Assembly: GCA_041987545.1 (NCBI GenBank)
Contig: JBHIWH010000005.1
Span: forward strand, 1 to 64,000
Direction: 5' to 3'
Length of the DNA stretch: 64,000 bases
Origin: JAJRXR01 sp041987545
GTDB taxonomy: Bacteria; Planctomycetota; Phycisphaerae; Phycisphaerales; UBA1924
Under the pieces are notes generated by a model. It saw only the letters and a program-made list of their open reading frames with translations. It was not told where the DNA came from and searched no databases. Shown here in pieces: positions 52,351 to 60,569 of the stretch (positions within the stretch are counted from its first letter, which is position 1; every line of letters starts with the position of its first letter). The position numbers were made by a program, and so were the translations under genes.

Positions 52351-53853
52351 TCACTCGGCGGCGCCCTCGAGCACGGTCGCCTCGACCGCCGCGAAGAGAC
52401 TGGCGCCGAGCAAGGCGCCGGCCTCCTCGTAGTTCGAGAGCACGACGATGCGCAGATCGAGCGTCGGGTAGCTGCGGAACGAACAGCTGGCGCCCTCCGC
52501 GCCGCCCGTGTGCCCCCACCACCGGAGCCTGTCCTCTCCGCCGATCGCGAAACCGAGCCCGCGCCCGCTCCCGGCCGCAGGCCCCTGGGGCCGGGCGAGC
52601 GCCCGTGCCCGGGTCCGATCGGACAGAAGGCGCCCGTTGTCGAACGCCCGGCCAAAGGCGATCATGTCATCGATCGTCGTGTACGCACCCCCGCCCGCCC
52701 CCCCCCTTGCGCGCACGACCATGATGTTGCTGAATCGCCTCCCGGGGGCCTTGTACATCCTGCTGTAGCCGGCCGGATGGAAGGTGTACCCGGTCGCGAC
52801 GGATCGGGCCTCCGGGTCATCCACATCGGGCCATCCCGTGCTGCGCATCCCCGCCGGCTGAAACACGAGTCGTTGGACCGCCGCCTCGAAGGTCTCGCCG
52901 GTCACCCGCTCGATCAGCAGTCCGAGCAGAGCAAACCCGGAGTTCGAGTACAGGAAGTCCGTCCCGGGTTCGAACGCGAGGGGGCGATCCACGTAGTACG
53001 GGAGGAGATCCTGCATGGACCGGACCTGGGCCCGGTCCCGTCGGAACTCATCGGTCCAGAAGTGGGTCATCCCCGAGGTGTGCGAGAGGAGCATCCGGAT
53101 CGTCACGTCGTCGCCGATCGCCCGGCCTCGGAGTTCCGGGAGGTGCAACGCCACGGCGTCGTCCAGCCCGAGTGAGCCGTCCTCGACGAGCTTCAGCGCG
53201 GCTGCCGCCGTGAACACTTTGGACATCGACGCGGTGTTGAACCGCGTCGTCGCCTGGTTCGGGATGCTCCACCGCTTCTCCGCGTCTCCCACGGCCGCCC
53301 GGTAGGCGATCGAGCCGCCCAGCTCGATACAGATGGCGCCAGAGAAGGTGTCCTCGCCAGCCATGCGTTGCAGCAGCGACTCCGCGCGGGCCGCGATGGA
53401 TTCCGCCGTCAGGCCTCCTACGAGCGGATCCGCTCGCGGCGCGAGTTCGGCGTGGCCCAGCAGCTTGACGATCCCGTGCGGCGGGTCCGGGTCCAACCCG
53501 ATCACGACGATCATGGCCGGCCCCACCTGACAGTCGCGGAACTCGACGCTCAATGTCGTGCTGTCGATCCAGTCGTGGCCAGTGGCCCGGCCGCCCTTCA
53601 GCTCCCACGCCAGCTGCTCGACGCTCTTGCGAGCGCGGACCTCGCCCAGCGAGTCGACCAGGCCCTCGCTGTACATCGAGAGGAACTCATCGATCAAGGC
53701 CCGGTCCGCGTGCTCGGCGACCCTGAGCAGGAGGCCGTGACACTGCTCGCCCCGCGTTCGGACCTCCCTCGTCGGTTCCGCGCGGCACACGGGGCTGGTG
53801 AGCACGAGCGAGATGGCGAACACCGCAAGTCGTCGTACGCATCGAACAGGCAT
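52351..53853 (-). CDS. Exported serine hydrolase (class C beta-lactamase/DD-peptidase-like)
   Basis: A 500-residue protein with signal peptide 'LAVFAISLVLTSPVCRAE' from the ATG at 53853 (TGGAG upstream). The hydrolase domain spans about 150-490: nucleophile motif 'ASMSK' with Ser209 and Lys212, 'HTSGMTHF', the Tyr motif 'YSNSG' and 'WGHTGG' near the end, as in the PF00144 family of esterases, DD-peptidases and class C beta-lactamases. An unassigned N-terminal domain of about 110 residues precedes it. Substrate cannot be told. It lies upstream of, and in the same direction as, the LytTR gene, 130 bases apart. Confidence 0.85.
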   Translation of the reverse strand: MPVRCVRRLAVFAISLVLTSPVCRAEPTREVRTRGEQCHGLLLRVAEHADRALIDEFLSMYSEGLVDSLGEVRARKSVEQLAWELKGGRATGHDWIDSTTLSVEFRDCQVGPAMIVVIGLDPDPPHGIVKLLGHAELAPRADPLVGGLTAESIAARAESLLQRMAGEDTFSGAICIELGGSIAYRAAVGDAEKRWSIPNQATTRFNTASMSKVFTAAAALKLVEDGSLGLDDAVALHLPELRGRAIGDDVTIRMLLSHTSGMTHFWTDEFRRDRAQVRSMQDLLPYYVDRPLAFEPGTDFLYSNSGFALLGLLIERVTGETFEAAVQRLVFQPAGMRSTGWPDVDDPEARSVATGYTFHPAGYSRMYKAPGRRFSNIMVVRARGGAGGGAYTTIDDMIAFGRAFDNGRLLSDRTRARALARPQGPAAGSGRGLGFAIGGEDRLRWWGHTGGAEGASCSFRSYPTLDLRIVVLSNYEEAGALLGASLFAAVEATVLEGAAE

Positions 53854-54334
53854 TCTCTGCACTCCAGATCCGGCCCGACTCAAGAGGGCGTGGGTTCACT
53901 TGACCTTGCTCGTCTATTCGCCGAGGGGGCGGAGCACGCTCACCAACACGCCCGCCCGCTTGTATACCGCTCGCGGATCCGTCTCGGAGTCTGCCGTCCG
54001 AGGGGCCACCGCGCTCCCGGTCGGCCGTACGCCGCGCTCCCGGCACGTGCTCGCCGCGATGCCGACGCGGCTGTCTTTCCCCGCTCGAAGGGCCGCCCAT
54101 CCGGTTCGGCGAGCGTCCCGTTCACGCCCGCCACCGACTCGGAGCAGTGTCTGGGGCGTGGCCATCCGCGTCTTTCAGAATCGTGCGTGTTTGCCGCCCG
54201 GATCGCGGCTCTCGTTGCGGCGACCGCCGGAAGCCAGGGCGGTCTGGCTGGTTCACGCCAGGCCGCGGCCCGTCGCCCCGGCGTTCGGCCCGCCCTCCCG
54301 GGCGACGCGGCCCGCGGGCTCGGCACGGACCTGC
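53854..54334. other. Gene-free stretch between the serine hydrolase and AraC genes
   Basis: About 480 bases with open frames on both strands that look like chance products of high GC content: Arg/Ala/Pro-rich peptides without ribosome sites or motifs. It must hold the promoter of the serine hydrolase gene. Confidence 0.5.
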
Positions 54335-55360
54335 TCAGGCGACGTCCCCCCTGCCCTCGTGGGCCGCGAGCTTCCCGAGCAGCGCGGGGGCCGACTTGGA
54401 GACCCAGGCGCCGAGAGCCCGCTTGAGCTCCGAGGGGCGGACGCCCAGCCACGCGCTGACCGTGCTCGAGAAGTGGGCCCCGCTCGAGAAGCCCAGCCTG
54501 AGGGCGAGAGGAGTGAGCCTCTGCGCATCACCCTGCTCGAACGCCTCCACCGCGCTCAGGAGGCGCATCTCGATGAGCGAGGAATGGACCGTCCGCCCTG
54601 TCCGTTCCTTGAATACGCGGCAGAAGTGATGCGGGGACATCGATATCTCGCTCGCGACACGCTCGAGGGAGAGAGACTCGGCACACCGGCGCGCGATGAA
54701 GAGCCTCGCGTGGGCCACCGCGTCGTCGTGCGCTCTCCGTGTCGACGCCCGAACCCGCCGTCGGCGTGTCCGACGACTGAACTCAAGCGTCGCGCGGACC
54801 ATGTCGGTGAGCGCCCGGATGGCCTGTTCCTCCAGGAACAGGGGCTCCGGGTCATTCGCAAAGCGTGCGTAGGCGCCCAGGACACGCAGCCGCGCGGCGA
54901 CCGGAACCGGAATAATCCCGTGGTCGAGTCGGAAGCTCTCGTCCGGGTTTTCCGGCGCCTGAGGATCGTGCTCCCGGACGATCCCGGCCGTGACCTCGGG
55001 CCTGAGGCAGATCCAGTCGGTCGCCTCGCCCCGATCGTCCAATGCACGGCGGTAGAACTGCTGGTCACGGTTTGAGAAGAGGGCCGTGTCAGGGAGGCCG
55101 AGCACCGCCTCGGCATCGATCTGCCGGAACTCAAACGGGATGCGTGGAACCCCGACCAACGGGCCGTTGCTGCCCACGACCTGAACACCGCGCCATCTGT
55201 CGGTCCCCGGGGGATGCCTCAGATGCCCGATGATCGCCAGGGGTGTGGCGCATCGAAAAAGAAACCCGGCGTGATCCGGGAATCGCCTGACCTCGCGGGC
55301 CGCCGGGTGACCGGCCGACTTGTGCCACCCGCCAGCCTGGGGCGTGCTGTGTGCGCACAT
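54335..55360 (-). CDS. AraC-family transcriptional regulator
   Basis: A 341-residue regulator. The N-terminal part is cupin-like ('DTALFSNRDQQFYRRALDDRGEATDWICLRPE'); the C-terminal part has the AraC double helix-turn-helix: 'LSLERVASEISMSPHHFCRVFKERTG' and 'RLTPLALRLGFSSGAHFSSTVSAWLG'. It is downstream of the FG-GAP dockerin gene at 55554 in the same direction (193 bases apart), echoing the AraC/dockerin neighbourhood at 20725-24051. The start ATG at 55360 is tentative, since the first 30 residues are not conserved in style. The inducer is unknown. Confidence 0.84.
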   Translation of the reverse strand: MCAHSTPQAGGWHKSAGHPAAREVRRFPDHAGFLFRCATPLAIIGHLRHPPGTDRWRGVQVVGSNGPLVGVPRIPFEFRQIDAEAVLGLPDTALFSNRDQQFYRRALDDRGEATDWICLRPEVTAGIVREHDPQAPENPDESFRLDHGIIPVPVAARLRVLGAYARFANDPEPLFLEEQAIRALTDMVRATLEFSRRTRRRRVRASTRRAHDDAVAHARLFIARRCAESLSLERVASEISMSPHHFCRVFKERTGRTVHSSLIEMRLLSAVEAFEQGDAQRLTPLALRLGFSSGAHFSSTVSAWLGVRPSELKRALGAWVSKSAPALLGKLAAHEGRGDVA

Positions 55361-55553
55361 CGCCTGGCCATACGCTCAACGCCCCCCCCGGGTTCGTTGA
55401 GCGTGCGTCGGCTTCCTCGCCCGCCGAGGATCCCCCGGACGGAGCCGGCGGCTGGGCGACTCGTCGTCGCCCAGCGCACCAGCGGTCCGGTCCCTCCATG
55501 CCGCCGGAGCGGCGGGGAGAGTTGTGGAGGAAGCACGGCCGATCGCGGGGCGG

Positions 55554-57026
55554 CTACGGGCATCCCTCCCCGAACACCGACAGGAACACGATCACATCGA
55601 GGAAGTTGATGACGCCGAAGGGCTCGGCGAAATCGGCCTGCTCATCTTGCGCCCCGAAGGCGATGAGGAACGCGACCACGTCTGAGAAGTCGAGATGCGC
55701 ATCGCCGGTGAGGTCGCCCGGCTGGGTCGTGTGGTCGTGCCCGTTGATGACGTAGACGATGCCGCGGCTGCCGTCGTGGCCCGGGGTCCCGATGACGTAA
55801 TCCCGGGTGCCGTTCCCATCGACGTCGCCGATGCAGGAGATGATGTTCCCGAAGTAGGCATTCTCGACGTTCGAGGTGATGGTGCGGAGCGAGCACCCGT
55901 CGTACCCGCGAAGGATCTCGACCTGACCGGCCTCGATGGCCGCCGCCCTGCTCCGCCACGAGGCGACGAGCAGGTCCGACAAGCCGTCGCCATCGACGTC
56001 ACCCAGGGCGCCGGCCGGGGTCTGCGGCTGCCCGCCCATCCCGCTCCACGCGCCCGCTCCGAGGAGAGTGTACATGGTCTGTCTCGTGGCGCCGTCGTAG
56101 ACGTAGAGGCGCCCGACATCCGGGCCACCGGTCGCGTCAGAGATGTCCGAGATGACGAAGTCCGGGATACCGTCGTCGTTGAAGTGCTGCATCCCAATGG
56201 CGGGGGCCCAGGAGCCGTAGTTGCGGGCGCCGGCGCCGATCGGTGTCAGCGGGGGCTGGATCTCGTCTCCCGTGGCGCCGGAGAACAGGAACGAGCGGCC
56301 GCGGCGAGTCGGGATGTACGGGCCGGGCGCGCCGACGCAGTAGTCGTTCACGCCGTCGCCGTCGATGTCGCCGAGGTTGCCCGTGGTGTGCCCGAAGTGG
56401 TCGTTGATCTGCGTCCCGCGATGGGTGCGGATGAGGCTGCCGTCGATGCCGGAGTACACGTAGAGGGCGCCCGCGTTCGAGAACCCGACGTCCGACGACC
56501 ACGCGCCGATCGCGACGTCGCCGTGCCCGTCACCGTTGATGTCGCCGAGCCCGCAGTTGCGGAAGCCGAAGGCCTCGCCCGAGACACCGACGTGCTCGCG
56601 GATGAGCTCGCCGTCGGCGCCCGAGTAGATGTACACCTCGTCCGTCCCGGATCCGATCATGTAGTCGATCACGCCGTCGGCGTCAACATCGCCCGCGTCG
56701 CACACGTAGCGGAGGAACTGGTTCTCCCGCTCCCCGAGGTACTCGCGCATGACGGCGCCGGACCTGCCGTCGATCAGCTGAACCCGCCCGGCGTTGAGGA
56801 ACTCCGGCGTGTCGTAGAACCAGGCGGCGACGAGGTACTCCAGCACGCCGTCGCCGTTATAGTCGGCGATGGCTGCCAGCTCGATGCCCAGCTGGTCGTT
56901 CGCGACGGCGCCCTCGATCGTGTAGAGCACATCGACGTCGTCCTCGACAAACTGCGCCGAGGCGACGGAGTGGCCGACGATCGCGAGGAGCATCGCGGGG
57001 CCGATACGGGTGAGCGTGTACGCCAT
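55554..57026 (-). CDS. Exported FG-GAP beta-propeller protein with dockerin-like tail
   Basis: A 490-residue protein. The signal peptide 'GPAMLLAIVGHSVASAQ' is followed by FG-GAP repeats with Asp-rich loops ('ADYNGDGVLEYLVAAW', 'GDINGDGHGDVAIGAW', 'GDIDGDGVNDYCVGAP', 'GDVDGDGLSDLLVASW', 'GDVDGNGTRDYVIGTP'). The dockerin-like tail is partly degraded: the first repeat reads 'GDLTGDAHLDFSDVVAFLI', closer to a classical dockerin Ca loop than the others, and the second 'ADFAEPFGVINFLDVIVFL', ending in GCP. It lies directly downstream of a sigma/kinase pair on the same strand (204 bases after the kinase stop). Confidence 0.82.
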   Translation of the reverse strand: MAYTLTRIGPAMLLAIVGHSVASAQFVEDDVDVLYTIEGAVANDQLGIELAAIADYNGDGVLEYLVAAWFYDTPEFLNAGRVQLIDGRSGAVMREYLGERENQFLRYVCDAGDVDADGVIDYMIGSGTDEVYIYSGADGELIREHVGVSGEAFGFRNCGLGDINGDGHGDVAIGAWSSDVGFSNAGALYVYSGIDGSLIRTHRGTQINDHFGHTTGNLGDIDGDGVNDYCVGAPGPYIPTRRGRSFLFSGATGDEIQPPLTPIGAGARNYGSWAPAIGMQHFNDDGIPDFVISDISDATGGPDVGRLYVYDGATRQTMYTLLGAGAWSGMGGQPQTPAGALGDVDGDGLSDLLVASWRSRAAAIEAGQVEILRGYDGCSLRTITSNVENAYFGNIISCIGDVDGNGTRDYVIGTPGHDGSRGIVYVINGHDHTTQPGDLTGDAHLDFSDVVAFLIAFGAQDEQADFAEPFGVINFLDVIVFLSVFGEGCP

Positions 57027-57229
57027 CGGGGGGTCCTCCGGGCAAGCCGCTCATGTCCGGGCGCACCGACGCCGGGCCGCCCGGGCGCCGGCCCGGGACG
57101 GGGGTTGAGCTGTGCCACGAGGAGTTGCCGAAGCCGGCGGGGGATCGCGCGACCGATTCTGAGAATTCCTTCAGCTCGCCGAGCCCGTTTGCAGGGCTCG
57201 TCGATGGCCTGCCCGGCTGCGAAGGGGGC

Positions 57230-59755
57230 CTACGAGGAACTCGCGGGATCTTGCGCACGCAAACGCTGCCGGTGGGCCGCGATGATCTGGTGCAGGTGAT
57301 GTTCCGGCGGCAGCGAGGCGGCCAGGGCTTCCTCGCCCGCATCCAGCAGCTCGGCCGCGGCCTGGAGACCGCCGATCCGGAACGCGACCGTCAGGAGCAC
57401 CTGCAGAGTGCCCTCGATGAGGTCCGGTGACCCGGCACGGATCGCAAGGAACACCGGCAGGGTGTCCCGGAGGGCGCCCAGCGGATCGCCCGCGGGGGGC
57501 CGCTCCGAGAAGCCCGACATCAAGCCGCCGAGTTGCTCGTCAAACCCCGGGTTGTCGAAGCGGAGCATCTCGCACTCGGCGACGAGAACTTCCTCGAGAG
57601 CCCGCCGCGCCTCGTCCATCCTCCCGAGTTCGAGGTTGAGGAGCGTGATCTGCCACATGGCGTTCTTTGTGGACCAGAGCACGATGTCGCGAGGGGCCCG
57701 CTGGGTGTAGAGCCGGAAGACGCCGATCGCGCGTTCGGGCTCGCCCCTGCTCCGGTAGAAGTGTCCGAGGGCTTCGATCGACAGCAGCTCCTGGCGCGAG
57801 ACCCCCGGGATCCGCTCGTGCAGCTCCAAGGCCGTTCGGAACTGGGCCTCGGCCTCCTCGGGCAGCCCCTGCTCGTTGAGGGCGTGCGCGAGCAAGAGGT
57901 GCGACTCCGCGGCGCCCTCGCTCCGCGGCATGCCGAGCCGCTCGTAGAGCCCGATCGACTCGCGGAACAGCGGCACCGCGCTGCCCGCGAGCGAGCCGCT
58001 CGGCCCCTCCGCCCAGTGGGCGAGGCCGAGCTCGCGGAGGCTCTGCGCGACCAGCGGGTGCTCGTGCCCGAGCCGAGCCCGCCGGATCGAAAGTGCCTCC
58101 TGCTGCATGGCGACGAGGCCGTCGGCAGGCCCGCCCCGCGTGATCGCGATCTCGGACCTGCTCGACGCCAGCAGACTCAGGCACTCGGCGAGCATCAGCT
58201 CGTCGGGGGCCCGCACCCGGAACTGCTCGAGCGCGAGCTCCAGATGATGCACGGCCTGCTCGCTGAGCAGCAGCTCGCGGTACGTCCGCCCGAGCCCGAG
58301 GCGGACCCTGGCCTCGACCGCCGGGCTGTCGATCAGCCGCTCGTCGATCAGCCGTTCCGCGTCGTCGAGCAGGTCCTGGACGGACACGCGTCTGCCGCGC
58401 GCGAACGGGCTCGCCGACGCCAGCATCGCCTCGAAGTACTCGGCGACGCCCTGCGTGTCCCGCTGCGCCTCCTCCGCGGCGATCACGGCCGACCGGGAGC
58501 GTGCGAGCCCGACGCTGACGGAGGCAAGCGCAACGAGCACCGCGAGCATGGCGACCACGCCGAGCGCCACCTGGGGTCGGTTCCGACGGACGAACTTCCG
58601 GGCCCGGTACGCGAGCGTGTCGCGCCGGGCGAGCACGGGCAGCCCGTCGAGGTGCCGCAGGATGTCGTCCATGAGATGCCCGACCGACCCGTACCGCCTG
58701 GCCGGGTCCTTGCGGAGCGCCATGAGGATGATGGAGTCGAGATCGCCCTTGAGCTGGCGCCTGGAAGGGGTCGCGATGTGCTCGCCCGCTCGCCGCGGCG
58801 GCGAATCGAGCCGGGTGGTGCTGGGCGGATCGGCCTCGCGCTCGCAGATCATCCTCTCGAGCTCGTACCGAGACGCGGCCGCGGCGGTGAACGGACGACG
58901 CCCGGCGAGCAGCTCGTACAGCACAACGCCGAGCGAGTAGACGTCCGTCGCCGTGGAGACCGGCTCCCCGCGGATCTGCTCGGGGCTCGCGTACTCGGGC
59001 GTCATCGCGGCGGCCCGGGTCTGCGTCGCGGGCGCCCCCTCGGCGGGTTCGTCGAGCAGGCGGGCGATCCCGAAGTCGAGCAGCTTGGGCTCGCCCTCGG
59101 CCGTCACGAGGATATTGCTGGGCTTGAGGTCGCGGTGAACGACGAGGCGCCGATGCGCGTACCTGACCGCGTCGCAGACCTGCACGAACAGCCGCAGCCG
59201 CTCGCGGAGCCCGAGCCGCCGGCCCTCGCAGTACTCGGTGACGGGGGCGCCCTCGATGTACTCCATGACGAAGTACGGCAGCCCCTCGGGGGTTGATCCG
59301 CCGTCGAGCAGGCGCGCGATGTTGGGATGATCGAGCGAGGCCAGCGTCTGCCGCTCGGCCTGGAATCGCCGACACATCTCCTCGGTCGCCACGCCCCGGC
59401 GGATGATCTTCAGGGCAACGGTCTTCTCGAACTCCGCGTCGGCACGCCGCCCGCGGTACACCTCGCCCATGCCGCCCTTGGCGATCGGGTCGATGATCTC
59501 GTACCGGCCGACCATGGCGCCGGGGAGCAGGGCGGGGGGCGTCGAGGCCCTCGCCGCGTCTCGCACGCCCGCGTCGAGCGGGCTCAGGAACCCGCCCCGG
59601 CGATCGTCGGCCTCGAGCAGCTGCATGACCTCCCGCGCGACCGTTTCCTCGACGCTCTGCTCGGCCAGGTACGACTCGCGGGCCCCGGGCTCGAGCTCGC
59701 GCATCGCGACGAACAAGCGGCTGAGTTCGCCCCAATCGGTCGGAGAATGAGTCAT
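57230..59755 (-). CDS. Membrane Ser/Thr protein kinase with TPR-like C-terminal region
   Basis: An 841-residue kinase. Kinase domain about 84-355: 'AKGGMGEVYRG', Lys116 (VALKII), 'HRDLKPSNIL' at 207-216, 'DFGIAR' at 227-232, 'TPEYASPEQIRG'. A membrane segment near 400 ('VALGVVAMLAVLVALASVSVGLA') precedes a helical, TPR-like half ('EAEAQFRTALELHERIPG'). The ATG at 59755 overlaps the sigma gene's TGA, so the longer frame to 59779 is not used. Signal and partner unknown. Confidence 0.87.
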   Translation of the reverse strand: MTHSPTDWGELSRLFVAMRELEPGARESYLAEQSVEETVAREVMQLLEADDRRGGFLSPLDAGVRDAARASTPPALLPGAMVGRYEIIDPIAKGGMGEVYRGRRADAEFEKTVALKIIRRGVATEEMCRRFQAERQTLASLDHPNIARLLDGGSTPEGLPYFVMEYIEGAPVTEYCEGRRLGLRERLRLFVQVCDAVRYAHRRLVVHRDLKPSNILVTAEGEPKLLDFGIARLLDEPAEGAPATQTRAAAMTPEYASPEQIRGEPVSTATDVYSLGVVLYELLAGRRPFTAAAASRYELERMICEREADPPSTTRLDSPPRRAGEHIATPSRRQLKGDLDSIILMALRKDPARRYGSVGHLMDDILRHLDGLPVLARRDTLAYRARKFVRRNRPQVALGVVAMLAVLVALASVSVGLARSRSAVIAAEEAQRDTQGVAEYFEAMLASASPFARGRRVSVQDLLDDAERLIDERLIDSPAVEARVRLGLGRTYRELLLSEQAVHHLELALEQFRVRAPDELMLAECLSLLASSRSEIAITRGGPADGLVAMQQEALSIRRARLGHEHPLVAQSLRELGLAHWAEGPSGSLAGSAVPLFRESIGLYERLGMPRSEGAAESHLLLAHALNEQGLPEEAEAQFRTALELHERIPGVSRQELLSIEALGHFYRSRGEPERAIGVFRLYTQRAPRDIVLWSTKNAMWQITLLNLELGRMDEARRALEEVLVAECEMLRFDNPGFDEQLGGLMSGFSERPPAGDPLGALRDTLPVFLAIRAGSPDLIEGTLQVLLTVAFRIGGLQAAAELLDAGEEALAASLPPEHHLHQIIAAHRQRLRAQDPASSS

Positions 59756-60375
59756 GACGACATCTCCCGGAACAGCCACGCCCGGGCCATCGCCCAGTCC
59801 TCCACGACAGTCCGGGCGGAGATGCCCAGCGCCTCCGCGGTCTCCTCGATCGTCAGTCCCCCGAAGTACCGCAGCTCGACGACCCGGGCAGGCCTGGGGT
59901 TGATCTGGCCGAGCCTGGTCAGCGCCTCGTCGAGGGCCAGGAAGTCCAGGCCGGACGCACCGGTCGCCGCCAACGCCTCATCGAGGGGGAGCCGCTTCCA
60001 GCCGCGCCCTCGCTTGGCGGCGTTCTTGATCTCCGCGTGGTTGACGAGAATCTGCCGCATGAGTCTGGCCGCGACACCGAGCAGGTGCGACCTGCTCTGC
60101 AGATCAGGCAGGGAGCCCCGCACAAGCCGGATGTACGCCTCGTGCACCAACGCGGTCGGCTGGAGCGTGTGGCCCTTGGACTCCCGCCTCAGGTACCGCT
60201 CGGCGAGTGTGTGAAGCTCGTCGTAGACCAGGGCGGCCAGCTCCTGGTCCGCCTCCGGATCACCCCCGCGCCATCTCGCGAGCAGCTGCGTGACACCCGC
60301 CCCGTCGTGATCGGCGGGGGGTCGCCGCCCAGGGTCGGTAGTCGGGAGCGCAGGGTCTGAGTCGCAGTGCTGCAT
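59752..60375 (-). CDS. ECF-type sigma factor (Sigma70_ECF family)
   Basis: A 207-residue sigma factor from the ATG at 60375; the ATG at 60432 would add 19 Pro/Arg-rich residues and neither has a strong ribosome site. Family blocks: 'VTQLLARWRGGDPEADQELAALVYDELHTLAE', 'HTLQPTALVHEAYIRLV', 'LMRQILVNHAEIKNAAKRG', and region 4 'LTIEETAEALGISARTVVEDWAMARAWL'. Stop/start overlap with the kinase implies coupled synthesis. The gene lies 194 bases past the end of another sigma/kinase pair on the same strand. Confidence 0.85.
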   Translation of the reverse strand: MQHCDSDPALPTTDPGRRPPADHDGAGVTQLLARWRGGDPEADQELAALVYDELHTLAERYLRRESKGHTLQPTALVHEAYIRLVRGSLPDLQSRSHLLGVAARLMRQILVNHAEIKNAAKRGRGWKRLPLDEALAATGASGLDFLALDEALTRLGQINPRPARVVELRYFGGLTIEETAEALGISARTVVEDWAMARAWLFREMSS

Positions 60376-60569
60376 GGGCTGCCGGTTCGGGTCGGGCCGC
60401 GAGGGTACGGGACGGACGTGCTCCGCGGGCATCCCCTGATATCGGGCGGGACCCGCGGGGTTTCACACGGAGCCCCGCCGAGTGTCGGCCGGTCGTCGGA
60501 CGCGGTCGGATCCGACAGTCCCGTTGGGCCGAGATCACCGGCCGCCGAGTCCGGTCCCGTCCGAACCGA

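Noticed and set aside
53368..54426. Plus-strand frame spanning the serine hydrolase gene and the following gap
   Set aside because: It is antisense to the hydrolase for most of its length and has low-complexity Arg/Ala-rich sequence in the gap, with no start signal.
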